The notes under the pieces: model-generated
What the model was told of the DNA's origin: nothing
The model's database searches: none
What the model saw: the letters and a program-made list of their open reading frames with translations, nothing else
Program-made: the position numbers and the translations under genes
Part shown: piece after piece, positions 56,061-64,000 of the stretch
How positions within the stretch are numbered: the first letter of the stretch is position 1
Layout: the number at the start of each line of letters is the position of its first letter
Assembly (NCBI GenBank): GCA_018268935.1
Contig: JAFDVS010000028.1
Location: 1-64,000 of the forward strand
Direction: 5' to 3'
Length of the DNA stretch: 64,000 nucleotides
Origin: Acidobacteriota bacterium
GTDB taxonomy: Bacteria; Acidobacteriota; Terriglobia; Bryobacterales; Bryobacteraceae

Positions 56061-58394
56061 ATGAGCGAGTTCACACATTTGGAGGATCTGTTCGCGGAAG
56101 CGTTGCTGCTTCCGGAGGGGGAACGGGAGGCGTTTGCGGCGGCTCACTGTGCGGATTCGGCGATGCGGGAGGAACTGTTGGGGATGCTGGCGGCGCGGCG
56201 GCGGATGGGGAGTTTTCTGGAAGGGAGCATGCTGGATTTTGGGGGGCAGACGTTTGGGGCGTACCGGGCGATGGAGGAGATCGGGCGGGGCGGGATGAGC
56301 GTGGTGTACCGGGGACAGCGGGTGGATGGGGATTTTGACAAGCGGGTGGCGATCAAGGTGATTCTGGTGCAGACGGGGGCGGCACCGGAGGCGCGGCTGC
56401 TGGCGGCGCTGGAACATCCGAATATTGCGCGTCTGCTCGATTCGGGGGTGACGGCGGTGGGATTCCGGTATCTGGTGATGGAGTATGTGGAGGGTGTGCC
56501 TTGCACGGCGTATGCGGCTGCGGCGACGGAGCGGGAGAAGCTGCAGTTGTTTTTGCAGGTGTGCCACGGGGTGCAGGCGGCGCACCAGTCGTTGATTGTG
56601 CATCGGGATCTGAAGCCGGACAACATTGTGGTTACGGTGGAGGGATCGGTGAAGCTGCTGGACTTTGGGATTGCGAAGTTGCTGGCTCCGAGCGGGACAC
56701 AGACGGTGGGGCCGCGGGCGTTCACGATCGACTATGCGAGCCCGGAGCAGATACTAGGGTATCCGGCGAGCACGGCGAACGATGTGTATTCGTTGGGAGT
56801 GCTGCTGTGCGAACTGGTGGGGGGGAGGTTGCCGCGGCAATTGGCGGAGTTGCCGGTGGATGAAGTGGTGCGGCGATTGGAGGGGGCGGCGGATGTGCCG
56901 CTCAATGGGGATCTGGGTGTGATTGCGCGGAAGGCGCTGCGGTTTCAGGCATCGGAGCGGTACGAATCGGCGGGGGCGCTGGCGCGGGATGTGGAGCGGT
57001 ACCTGGCGGGAGAGCCGATTGAGGCTCGGCGGCCGACGTTTCGGTATAGGGCGGCGCGGTTTGTATCGCGGCACCGGTATGCGGTGGCGGCCGGCGTGGT
57101 GGTGGCGCTGGCGCTGGCGGGGACTGCCGGGTATGCGTTGCGGCAGGCGCGATTGGCGGAGACGCGGTTTGAGCAGGTGCGGAGTCTGGCGGGGTCGGTG
57201 ATGTTTGAGTTGCATGACGCGGTGCAGCCGTTGGGGAATTCGCTGCCGGCGCGGCAATTGATTGTGAAGCGGAGTCTGGAGTATCTGGATGCGCTGGCGG
57301 CGGACGCGAGCGCGAGTGATGCGGTGGTGTTGGATACGGCTCGCGGGTATTTGCGGCTGGCGGAGATACAGGGCAAGGATGGGGAGAGTGCGAGTTTGGG
57401 GCAGACGGCGGAGGCGCTGGAGAGAGGGAAGCAGGGTGTGGCGCTGGCGCGGAGGGTGGCGGCGCGGAGTCCGGGGTTGCGGGAAGGACGGCTGGTGTTG
57501 TCGGAGGCGTTGAATACGGTGGCTTCGGCGCATGTGTTGATGGGCAAGCCGGAGGAGGCGATTGCGGCGGCGAGGGAGGGATTGGCGCTGGCGGAGGGAT
57601 TGATGAAGGAGGCGCCGGGGGATGCGCGGGCGAAGGCACTGGTGGCGGAGCAGTGTTTGATTGCCGGGGATGCGTTGGGGGATGCGAAGCAGCCGAAGGA
57701 AGCGATTGCGATGTTGGAGCGATCGGCGAAGTTGTATGGGGAGTTGCTGGCGGCGGCGCCGGGGAACCGGATGTATGAGATGAATCTTGCTCGGGCGCAC
57801 AACTTCGCTTGCACGCTGAATGTGACGTCGGGGAACAAGGAAGAAGGGCGGCGGCACAACCGGGCGGCGTTGGAACATTCGCGGAGGTTGTATGAGCGGG
57901 ATGCGAAGAGGAACCGGGCTATGTACGCGTCGGATTTGGGGGTGTCGGCGTTTTTTGAAAGCGATGCTCAGCGGTTTGAGAAGGCGGTAGAGATTTATGA
58001 AGAGCAATTGCGGCTGCGGCGGGAGATGCTGACGGAGAATCCGCAGGACAATGCGACGGCAATACGGGTGGGGGCGACGTTGAGCCGGATCTGCTTTCAG
58101 GCGACGAAGGCGGGGAAGTTGGAGAAGGCGATCCGTGCGGGAGAGGATGCGGTGACGCTGTTGCGGGTGATCCGGGCGAAGGACCCGTCGAACGCGATGG
58201 CAGTGACGGAGACGGCGTACGGGTTGACGGATTTGGGGATGGCGTATGCGAAGGCGAATCGGAAGGACAAGGCCTGTGTGTTGGGGAAGGAAGCGGTGGT
58301 GCTGCTGGAGCAACGTTCGCGCAATGCGATGGCTTCTTATACGCGGTTGAAGGACAAGGCGAAGGAATTGGAGGGGATGTGCGCGGTTAGGTGA
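56061..58394 (+). CDS. Membrane Ser/Thr protein kinase with C-terminal TPR region
   Basis: A 777-residue protein. The N-terminal ~60 residues are a short helical region, followed by a Hanks-type kinase: Gly loop EIGRGGMSVVYRG, Lys in VAIKVILV, catalytic HRDLKPDNIV near 180, DFGIAKLL and YASPEQ. One membrane span lies near 338 (VAAGVVVALALAGTAGYAL), and the outer part contains TPR-like helical repeats. This is the common acidobacterial kinase type. It converges on an ECF sigma factor gene with an 8-bp overlap, a recurrent pairing in this phylum, suggesting linked signalling. Confidence 0.9.
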   Translation: MSEFTHLEDLFAEALLLPEGEREAFAAAHCADSAMREELLGMLAARRRMGSFLEGSMLDFGGQTFGAYRAMEEIGRGGMSVVYRGQRVDGDFDKRVAIKVILVQTGAAPEARLLAALEHPNIARLLDSGVTAVGFRYLVMEYVEGVPCTAYAAAATEREKLQLFLQVCHGVQAAHQSLIVHRDLKPDNIVVTVEGSVKLLDFGIAKLLAPSGTQTVGPRAFTIDYASPEQILGYPASTANDVYSLGVLLCELVGGRLPRQLAELPVDEVVRRLEGAADVPLNGDLGVIARKALRFQASERYESAGALARDVERYLAGEPIEARRPTFRYRAARFVSRHRYAVAAGVVVALALAGTAGYALRQARLAETRFEQVRSLAGSVMFELHDAVQPLGNSLPARQLIVKRSLEYLDALAADASASDAVVLDTARGYLRLAEIQGKDGESASLGQTAEALERGKQGVALARRVAARSPGLREGRLVLSEALNTVASAHVLMGKPEEAIAAAREGLALAEGLMKEAPGDARAKALVAEQCLIAGDALGDAKQPKEAIAMLERSAKLYGELLAAAPGNRMYEMNLARAHNFACTLNVTSGNKEEGRRHNRAALEHSRRLYERDAKRNRAMYASDLGVSAFFESDAQRFEKAVEIYEEQLRLRREMLTENPQDNATAIRVGATLSRICFQATKAGKLEKAIRAGEDAVTLLRVIRAKDPSNAMAVTETAYGLTDLGMAYAKANRKDKACVLGKEAVVLLEQRSRNAMASYTRLKDKAKELEGMCAVR

Positions 58395-58890
58395 GACGGG
58401 TGTAGAGCCAGGTGCGGGCGAACTCCCAATCGCGTTTGACGGTGGCGAGGGAGATGTCGAGGGCTTCGGCGATTTCTTCGAGTTCGAGGCCGCCGAAGAA
58501 GCGCATCTCGACGACTTGGGCTTTGCGTTCGTCTTTGGCGGCGAGGTCGTGGAGGGCACGATCGAGGTCGATGATGCGTTCGACGGGCATGGCTCCGGAA
58601 GGGGTGGAGAACTCGACGCCTTCGGTGAGGGAGAGAGGTTGCTGGCCAGCGCCGCGGCGTTCGGCCATGCGGGCGCGGACGGCATCAATGAGGAGCATGC
58701 GCATGGTGCGGGAGGCGAGGGCGAGGAAATGGGTTTTGCTGCTCCAGCCTCGGCCTTCGAGACGGAGCCATGCTTCGTGGACGAGTTGGGTGGCTTGGAG
58801 GCTGGGCTTGCGGACGGAGCGGCTGAGGTGGATGGCGGCGATTTTGCGGAGTTCGGAGTAGACTTCGTCGACGTCCGGGGTGAGGGGCAC
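58387..58890 (-). CDS. ECF-type RNA polymerase sigma factor
   Basis: A 167-residue sigma-70-like factor of the ECF kind that accompanies Ser/Thr kinases: region 2 segment LVHEAWLRLEGRGWSSKTHFLALASRTMRMLLIDAVRARM, written here over its full span, and region 4 helix-turn-helix VVEMRFFGGLELEEIAEALDIS cut before recognition helix LATVKRDW. No anti-sigma gene is adjacent; control by phosphorylation from the neighbouring kinase is plausible (inference). Confidence 0.9.
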   Translation of the reverse strand: MPLTPDVDEVYSELRKIAAIHLSRSVRKPSLQATQLVHEAWLRLEGRGWSSKTHFLALASRTMRMLLIDAVRARMAERRGAGQQPLSLTEGVEFSTPSGAMPVERIIDLDRALHDLAAKDERKAQVVEMRFFGGLELEEIAEALDISLATVKRDWEFARTWLYTRLT

Positions 58891-58908
58891 GATGTTAATT
58901 ATCGCGCG

Positions 58909-59979
58909 CTATTGGCTGAGGGCGTAGACGGCGAAGGAGGCGAGCCAGTGTTCACCGCCGTATTCGCCGGTGGCGACGTGGGGGAGCGATTGATTGATGA
59001 AATCGCGGGCGGCGCGGGCGAGGCGTTGTTTGCGTGAGTCCTGTGCGGGGAGCGCGGAGGCGATGCCTTGGAGACACCACGCGCGGCTGAGGAAGAGGCC
59101 ATCGAGGTGGACGATGGCGTAGTCGGTGCGATCACTGACGATGGGGGCTTTGAGGACGTTGTCGAGGCCATCGGCGGGCATGAAGCGGGTGAACCACTGT
59201 GCAAATTCGGTTTGTGGGAGAACGCGGCGCATGAGATCGCAGACTTCGAGGCTGGGGGAAAGGAAGTCAGTGCCGTCGGGTTCCTGGATGGCTGGAGCAG
59301 GCGGGTTGTTGCGGTAATAGTCGCGGGCGCGTTGAACAATTAGGGCCTCAAATGTTTTATCACCTTTGGCGCGGGCCCAGTCGAGGGCGAAGACGAGGCC
59401 GAAGGCGGTGTTGGGATGGACTCCGGTTCGATTGGGATAGGTTTGCTTGGGGAGGAATGCGGTCCAGAGCTGGAGGACAGCTTGGGTGAGCGGCTGAAGG
59501 TTGGCATGCCAGCGGCGGGCTTGCGGGTCGTTGAAGGTGAGAAGTTCCTGGTCGAGTTTGAGAAGCCAGGCCCAGCCGTAGGTGCGTTCGTAGGTGCGGG
59601 CGAGTTTGTATTGGGCGAAGTAAGCGGCTTCGGCTTTGAGGTTTTCGGCGGAGAGGTTTTCGTCGAGGGCTTTGCGGATTTGTTGTTGCTGCGGGAGTGA
59701 TGGATGGGTTTTGAGGAGACGGATGAGCATCCAGTGGCCGTGGACGCTGGAGTGCCAATCGAAGCAACCGTAGAAGGCGGGGTGAAGTTGTTTTGGGGTG
59801 AGACGGGCGTCGGTGGCGCCTTCGATGGTGTGGCCGGTTTTGTTGGGGTATTCCTGCTGGAGACAACGCAGGGGGAGTTCCGCGAGATGGGCGGCGCCGG
59901 CGGGGGTGAGCGTGACCGCGCCGGTGGGTGTGGTTTCGATGAGTTGAAGCATGAAGAGTGCAAGAGTGGCGATGGGCAT
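58909..59979 (-). CDS. DUF2891 family protein
   Basis: A 356-residue protein with family signatures [35 protein letters not shown] helices and [17 protein letters not shown]. The fold is predicted to be an alpha-toroid as in six-hairpin enzymes; activity unknown. The first residues ([11 protein letters not shown]) are hydrophobic and may serve as a short leader. The start is within a few dozen bases of the divergent transporter gene. Confidence 0.82.
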   Translation of the reverse strand: MPIATLALFMLQLIETTPTGAVTLTPAGAAHLAELPLRCLQQEYPNKTGHTIEGATDARLTPKQLHPAFYGCFDWHSSVHGHWMLIRLLKTHPSLPQQQQIRKALDENLSAENLKAEAAYFAQYKLARTYERTYGWAWLLKLDQELLTFNDPQARRWHANLQPLTQAVLQLWTAFLPKQTYPNRTGVHPNTAFGLVFALDWARAKGDKTFEALIVQRARDYYRNNPPAPAIQEPDGTDFLSPSLEVCDLMRRVLPQTEFAQWFTRFMPADGLDNVLKAPIVSDRTDYAIVHLDGLFLSRAWCLQGIASALPAQDSRKQRLARAARDFINQSLPHVATGEYGGEHWLASFAVYALSQ

Positions 59980-60019
59980 GTTGTGTTTGGCGGAAGGCTT
60001 GTGTTCCGATAATCCTATT

Positions 60020-61279
60020 GTGAAACCGGCAATCCCCTATTTGCGCTGGTGGATCGCCGGGCTGTTGTTTCTGTCGACGGTGATCAACTATATCGACCGG
60101 CAGACGTTGAATGTGCTGGCTCCTTATATCAAGCAGCAGTATTCGTGGTCGAACTCGGATTTCGCATTGTTGATTATCTCGTTCCGGGTGGCGTATGCGG
60201 TGGGGCAATCGGTGAGTGGACGGTTGCTGGACCGGGCGGGGATTCGGAATGGGTTGTCGGTGGCGGTGGTGTTTTATTCGGTGGCGGCGATGTTGACTTC
60301 GATGGCCGCGGGTTTGAAGAGCTTCTGCCTGTTCCGATTTTTGTTAGGGGCGGGCGAGTCGGCGAATTGGCCCGGGGCGACGAAGGCGGTGTCGGAGTGG
60401 TTTCCGCGGAAAGAGAGCGGATGGGCGGTGGCGCTGTTTGATAGCGGATCGGCGATTGGGGGCGCGGTGGCTCCGTTTCTGGTGTACGGGGCGTACAAGT
60501 GGTTTGGGGATTGGCGGCCGGTGTTTGTGGTGACGGGGTCGTTGGGATTGTTGTGGGTGGTGGTGTTCCGGTGGTTGTATTATGCGCCGGAGATTCATCC
60601 GCGGCTGGCGCCGGAGGAGTTGCGGTATATGCGGCAGGATTCGGTGTTGGAGGTTGGTGAGGGGCCGAGGGCATCGTTGCGGGAGTTGTTGCGGATGAAG
60701 CAGACGTGGGGGATTGTGATTTCGAAATCGCTGACGGACCCGGTGTGGTTTTTCGTGACGGACTGGTTTGCGATTTATCTGGTGTCGCGCGGGTTCCATC
60801 CGGAGAATAGCCTGATTGCGTTTTGGGCTCCGTTTCTGGCGGCGGATATTGGGAACTTCGCGGGTGGCGGGTTGTCGAGTTATTTGATTCAGCGCGGGTG
60901 GCCGGTGATGCGGTCGCGGAGGTTTGTGGCGGTGATCAGCGGGTTGGGGATGGCGACGTTGTGCGGGGCGGCGTTTCTACCGTCGTTGACGGCGCTGGTG
61001 TTTTGCTTTGCGTTTTCGACGCTGGCGTATGCGGCGTTTTCGACGATTGTGCTGACACTGCCGGCGGATGTGTATCCGAGCGGGAGTGTGGCTACGGTGA
61101 GCGGGTTGAGTGGGACGGGGGCGGGGATTGGGACGATTGGGGCCACGTATTTGACGGGGCTGGTGGCGGACCGGTATTCGTTTACTCCGGTGTTGATTGG
61201 GGCGAGTCTGGTGCCGTTGGTGGCGACTTTGGCGGTGTTGTTGCTGGTGCGGGAGACGGAAGGGAATTCGATGAGTTAG
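60020..61279 (+). CDS. MFS transporter, anion:cation symporter (hexuronate-type)
   Basis: A 419-residue major facilitator protein from GTG 60020; starts further upstream overlap the divergent DUF2891 gene. About twelve membrane spans are seen. [17 protein letters not shown] in the first span-loop, [15 protein letters not shown] (the A-motif) and [22 protein letters not shown] are characteristic of the ACS family that imports hexuronates, glucarate or related organic anions. The stop codon TAG is supplied by hairpin-repeat copy E. It may be co-transcribed with the URO-D and deacetylase genes. Confidence 0.87.
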   Translation: MKPAIPYLRWWIAGLLFLSTVINYIDRQTLNVLAPYIKQQYSWSNSDFALLIISFRVAYAVGQSVSGRLLDRAGIRNGLSVAVVFYSVAAMLTSMAAGLKSFCLFRFLLGAGESANWPGATKAVSEWFPRKESGWAVALFDSGSAIGGAVAPFLVYGAYKWFGDWRPVFVVTGSLGLLWVVVFRWLYYAPEIHPRLAPEELRYMRQDSVLEVGEGPRASLRELLRMKQTWGIVISKSLTDPVWFFVTDWFAIYLVSRGFHPENSLIAFWAPFLAADIGNFAGGGLSSYLIQRGWPVMRSRRFVAVISGLGMATLCGAAFLPSLTALVFCFAFSTLAYAAFSTIVLTLPADVYPSGSVATVSGLSGTGAGIGTIGATYLTGLVADRYSFTPVLIGASLVPLVATLAVLLLVRETEGNSMS

Positions 61280-61303
61280 CCGCCGGCCTGGAGGCCCGCG
61301 TCA
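61274..61303 (+). repeat. Dispersed hairpin repeat, copy E
   Basis: Core 61281-61300: CGC, C.C mismatch, GGCC-TGGA-GGCC, GCG; almost identical to copy B. It begins with GTTAG, giving the transporter its stop codon. Confidence 0.75.
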
Positions 61304-61346
61304 GTGGTTAGAGGTGTGGTACACCTGAACGCAAAGGACAACGCAA

Positions 61347-62525
61347 ATGACCGATCGCGAGCGGGTGATGAAGACGATTCGCGGTGAGGGAGTGGATCGC
61401 ATTCCCTGGATTCCGCGATTGGATTTCTGGCATCGGGCGAGAGTGCATCAGGGGTCGTTGCCTTCGGAGCTGGCGGGGTTGACGCTTCCGCAGATTGCGG
61501 ACCGGTTGGAAGTGGGGTGCTATTCGTCGATTCCGGATTTCACGGATTGCGTTGGGGATGAGATGGTGGATCGCGGGTTGGGGATATTTCGATTGGAGCC
61601 GCTGCCGTACCGGGCGGAGTTGAAGAATGTAGAGCGGCGGGTGTCGCAGGCGGGGCGCGAGACACGGGTGGAGTATCACACGCCGATGGGTGTGGTGCGG
61701 ACTGCGTATACGTTTACGGAAGAGATGCTGGATGCGGGGGCGTCGATGTCGTGGCAGACGCTATTGCCGATTCGCGCTCCGGAGGATTTCGCGGCGGTGG
61801 GGTATATCTTCGAGAACCTGGAAGTGCGGCCGCAGTGGGAGGGATACTTAGCTCGGCGGGAGGCAGTGGGAGAGCGCGGGGTTGCGGTGGGATGGCTATC
61901 AGGGACGGCGTGTCCGATTCATCACGTGATGAAAGAGCTGATGACGGTGGAGACGTTTTTCTACGCGCTGGCGGATTATCCGGAAAAGATTTTTCGGCTG
62001 TGCGAACAGATTGCTCCGTTCTTTGCAGCGATCCGGCGGATTGGGGCCGAAGGGCCGGCGGAGGTGCTGCTGCTGGGGGCGAACTACGACGATTCGATCA
62101 CGTATCCGAAGTTTTTCGCGCAGCATATTCTGCCACCCTTGCGGGAGTATGCGGCGGAGTTGCACGGGCGGGGGAAGTATCTGATGACGCATACGGACGG
62201 GGAGAACCGGCGATTGATGCCGCTGTATCTGGACGCGGGGTTTGATATTGCAGACTCGGTGTGCCCGCGTCCGATGACGCGGCTGAGTCTGGAGGAGTAT
62301 CTGGATGCGTTCGCGGGACACGTGACGATTTGGGGAGGGATCCCATCGACGTTATTGTGTGTGGACAGCACGCCGGAGGATGAGTTCCGGCGTAGTATTG
62401 ACGGCTTGCTGGCGGCGCATGGGCGGCGTGGCCGGTTTGTGTTGGGGGTAAGTGATATGGTGACAGCGGATGCGGAGTGGAGCCGGCTGGAGTACATCAC
62501 GGAGCGCGTGAATCAAATTTGCTGA
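61347..62525 (+). CDS. Uroporphyrinogen-decarboxylase-superfamily protein
   Basis: A 392-residue PF01208-type barrel protein (MTDRERVMKTIRGEGVDRIPWIPRLDF at the N-terminus, GLGIFRLEPLPY, MTHTDGENRRLMPLYLDAGFDIADSV split by strands, VTIWGGIPSTLLC). The N-terminal RERVMKTI...DRIP pattern is typical of the subgroup related to corrinoid methyltransferases (MtaA/CmuA) rather than true HemE, and HemE's conserved RQAGR is absent. A methyl-transfer or sugar-acid role has not been established. ATG 61347 is preceded by an AAAGGA site. Confidence 0.8.
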   Translation: MTDRERVMKTIRGEGVDRIPWIPRLDFWHRARVHQGSLPSELAGLTLPQIADRLEVGCYSSIPDFTDCVGDEMVDRGLGIFRLEPLPYRAELKNVERRVSQAGRETRVEYHTPMGVVRTAYTFTEEMLDAGASMSWQTLLPIRAPEDFAAVGYIFENLEVRPQWEGYLARREAVGERGVAVGWLSGTACPIHHVMKELMTVETFFYALADYPEKIFRLCEQIAPFFAAIRRIGAEGPAEVLLLGANYDDSITYPKFFAQHILPPLREYAAELHGRGKYLMTHTDGENRRLMPLYLDAGFDIADSVCPRPMTRLSLEEYLDAFAGHVTIWGGIPSTLLCVDSTPEDEFRRSIDGLLAAHGRRGRFVLGVSDMVTADAEWSRLEYITERVNQIC

Positions 62526-62550
62526 GATTTGTTTGGGAAAGGAATTTCGC

Positions 62551-63459
62551 ATGAAGACACGGGTAGGAATTTCATTGGGCACGGCTGTGGCCTGCGGGCT
62601 GGCTGTGCTGAGCAGCGTGGCACAGGGGGCGCAGGCTCCGGCAAATGACGGAAAGCTGCGAGTGATTATTTTCGGCGCGCATCCGGACGATGCGGAGTAT
62701 CGGGGCGCGGGTGTGGCGATGAAGTGGGCGAAGGCGGGGCATCATGTGAAACTGGTGTCGGCGACGAATGGGGATATCGGGCATTGGGAATCGGCGGGTG
62801 GGCCGCTGGCGTTACGGCGGAAGAAGGAGGTGGTGGAAGTGGCTCGGCGGTTGGGAGTGACGGTGGAGGTGCTGGATATCCACGATGGGGAGATTACGCC
62901 GACGCTCGAGAACCGGCGGACTTTCACGCGGCTGATTCGGGAGTGGAACGCGGATGTGGTGATCAGCAACCGGCCGAACGACTATCATCCGGACCACCGG
63001 TACACAGCGATTCTGGTGCAGGACGCGGCGTTCATGGTAACTGTGCCGTTCTTCTGTCCGGACGTTCCGGCGTTGAAGAAGAATCCGATATTCCTGTTTG
63101 CGTCGGATCGCTTTGAGCGGCCGAATCCGTTCCGGGCGGATATTGCGATCGGGATTGACGAGGTGATGGAGCCGACGCTGGATGCGCTGCTGGTGATGGA
63201 ATCGCAGATTCATGAAGGCGGGGCGAATGGGGATGCGAGTTTGTTTCCGAATGATGCGGCGGCACGGGAGAAGCGGCGTGCGGATGTGCGGAGGCAACTG
63301 GCAGGGCGGTATGCAGCGGCGGCGAATCAGTACCGGGCGGCGCTGGTGAAGCAGTATGGGGAGAAGGGGCGGAGCGTGAAGTACGCGCAGGCGTTTGAGG
63401 TTTGCGAGTATGGGCGGCGGCCTTCGGCGGAGGAGTTGAAGAGGGTGTTTCCGTTTTGA
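62551..63459 (+). CDS. Exported PIG-L/LmbE-family deacetylase
   Basis: A 302-residue protein from ATG 62551, with an AAAGGA ribosome site seven bases upstream. The leader (VGISLGTAVACGLAVLSSVAQGA) marks it as exported. The zinc site is in IIFGAHPDDAEYRGAG and the third ligand His in NDYHPDHRYTA. Family members remove N-acetyl groups from glucosamine-containing substrates. It is followed directly by hairpin-repeat copy F. Confidence 0.9.
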   Translation: MKTRVGISLGTAVACGLAVLSSVAQGAQAPANDGKLRVIIFGAHPDDAEYRGAGVAMKWAKAGHHVKLVSATNGDIGHWESAGGPLALRRKKEVVEVARRLGVTVEVLDIHDGEITPTLENRRTFTRLIREWNADVVISNRPNDYHPDHRYTAILVQDAAFMVTVPFFCPDVPALKKNPIFLFASDRFERPNPFRADIAIGIDEVMEPTLDALLVMESQIHEGGANGDASLFPNDAAAREKRRADVRRQLAGRYAAAANQYRAALVKQYGEKGRSVKYAQAFEVCEYGRRPSAEELKRVFPF

Positions 63460-63460
63460 A

Positions 63461-63490
63461 GTTACGCGCCGGCCTGGAGGCCCGCGCCAC
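63461..63490 (+). repeat. Dispersed hairpin repeat, copy F
   Basis: Core hairpin in 63465-63486: GCGC, C.C mismatch, GGCC-TGGA-GGCC, GCGC. Shares the flanking GTTACGCG and GCGCCAC with copy A. Begins one base after the deacetylase stop. Confidence 0.75.
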
Positions 63491-63508
63491 TTGATAGAAT
63501 CTTGCTCG

Positions 63509-64000
63509 ATGGAACGGAGAACATTTCTCGGCGCGGCCGGGGCTGCGATGAGCGCATCGGCCGCGAGTACATTGCCGATCATTGATACGCATTTTCATTT
63601 GTACGATCCGCGGCGGCCACAGGGTGTGCCGTATCCGAAGACGCCGAATCCGCAGCCGTTTCTGCCGAAGGATTTTCGGGAGAGCGCGATTCCGCTGGGG
63701 ATTGTGGGCGGGATCAAGGTGGAAGCGAGTCCGTGGGTGGAGGATAACCTGTGGGTGCTGATGATCATTGAGGATGAGCCGATGATTGTGGGCATGGTGG
63801 GGAACCTGGATCCGATGAAACCGGAGTTTCGGGAGTACCTGGACCGGTACCGGAAGAACAAGCTGTTTCTGGGGATCCGGTACGGGAATATTTGGGAGGG
63901 ACACAATATTGTCGCGGCGGTGGAGCGGCCGGAGTTCATCGACAACATGAAGGCGTTCGCGCAGACGGGGCTGACGTTTGAGGTGGCGAATCCGCGGCTG
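63509..64000 (+). CDS. Amidohydrolase family 2 protein, 3' truncated by window
   Basis: ATG 63509 opens a frame of 164 codons that is still open at the last base. A Tat-type leader (MERRTFLGAAGAAMSASAAS) precedes LPIIDTHFHLYDPRRPQG, which has the HxH metal motif of amidohydro_2 enzymes. The DTHFHLYDP start is characteristic of the sugar-lactonase group (L-fucono- and L-rhamnono-lactonases) and of related 2-pyrone-4,6-dicarboxylate hydrolases. GIVGGIKVEASPW and FLGIRYGNIWEG match later barrel strands. The leader is unusual, as these lactonases are normally cytoplasmic. Confidence 0.8.
   Translation, partial: MERRTFLGAAGAAMSASAASTLPIIDTHFHLYDPRRPQGVPYPKTPNPQPFLPKDFRESAIPLGIVGGIKVEASPWVEDNLWVLMIIEDEPMIVGMVGNLDPMKPEFREYLDRYRKNKLFLGIRYGNIWEGHNIVAAVERPEFIDNMKAFAQTGLTFEVANPRL

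Noticed and set aside
1..64000. tRNA, rRNA, CRISPR arrays and riboswitches
   Set aside because: Intergenic gaps are short and I saw no cloverleaf, rRNA-conserved blocks, spaced repeats or riboswitch-like conserved cores.

Overview
The window is a gene-dense, GC-rich bacterial chromosome segment with short intergenic gaps and almost no non-coding DNA. The gene set points to a soil-type acidobacterium of the Bryobacter/Solibacter group: an Oar-like TonB-dependent receptor with an N-terminal carboxypeptidase-regulatory domain, a PadR plus acidobacterial-type MacB permease pair, a DUF1552/DUF1592 cytochrome pair, an ECF sigma factor with a Ser/Thr kinase, FGly-type sulfatases, DUF4143 and GxxExxY proteins, and a PQQ dehydrogenase. 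The assignment is inferred from families; no rRNA or taxonomic marker gene is present. Base composition shifts across the window: the + strand is C-rich on the left, balanced around 16-25 kb and very G-rich on the right, whichever strand the genes are on.

Layout. 0-10.5 kb: a partial Ig-like protein, a GH42-like and a GH95-like exported glycosidase, a hybrid histidine kinase, an exported SAM methyltransferase, an amidohydrolase and a NarL-type two-component pair. 10.5-14.8 kb: small hypotheticals, then a compact bacterial microcompartment (BMC) locus of one class II aldolase, one hexameric shell protein and three pentameric vertex proteins, followed by a methyltransferase. 14.8-24.7 kb: a small exported protein, the DUF1552/DUF1592 cytochrome pair, an ankyrin protein, a beta-propeller protein and the TonB-dependent receptor. 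24.7-37.9 kb: a DUF4143 ATPase, an orphan ABC-2 permease, an exported alpha/beta hydrolase, a sulfatase, a BtuF-like protein, DUF4126, an acyltransferase, ADOP permease/PadR and a PQQ dehydrogenase. 37.9-42.5 kb: a defence-type block of an AbiEi/AbiEii toxin-antitoxin pair and a large STAND NTPase with about nine TPRs. 42.6-48.9 kb: a collagen-like protein, a second sulfatase, an exported hydroxyacid dehydrogenase, a mutarotase-like protein and an FG-GAP protein. 48.9-52.5 kb: a DUF4062-NACHT-FGE/C-type-lectin fusion, a partial repeat of its 3' end and a RAYT transposase between REP-like repeats. 52.5-64 kb: a propeller hybrid kinase, Ser/Thr kinase, ECF sigma factor, DUF2891, MFS transporter, URO-D family protein, PIG-L deacetylase and a truncated amidohydrolase.

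The most interesting locus is 48.99-52.53 kb. The 3' end of the NLR-like gene recurs 233 bp downstream. Over the first 64 aligned bases the two copies differ at seven sites, and at every one the downstream copy has A while the gene does not. That is the signature of a diversity-generating retroelement (DGR) variable region/template pair. No reverse transcriptase is present in the window; a RAYT gene occupies the usual place, so this is either a DGR remnant or a target served in trans.

Other notable observations are a six-copy dispersed hairpin repeat with compensatory base changes, the minimal aldolase-BMC, operator-like repeats in front of AbiE, PadR and DUF4143 genes, and the strand-composition switch. 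The glycosidases, sulfatases, BMC aldolase and sugar-acid-type enzymes may together serve breakdown of sulfated, deoxysugar-containing glycans, but this is inference.
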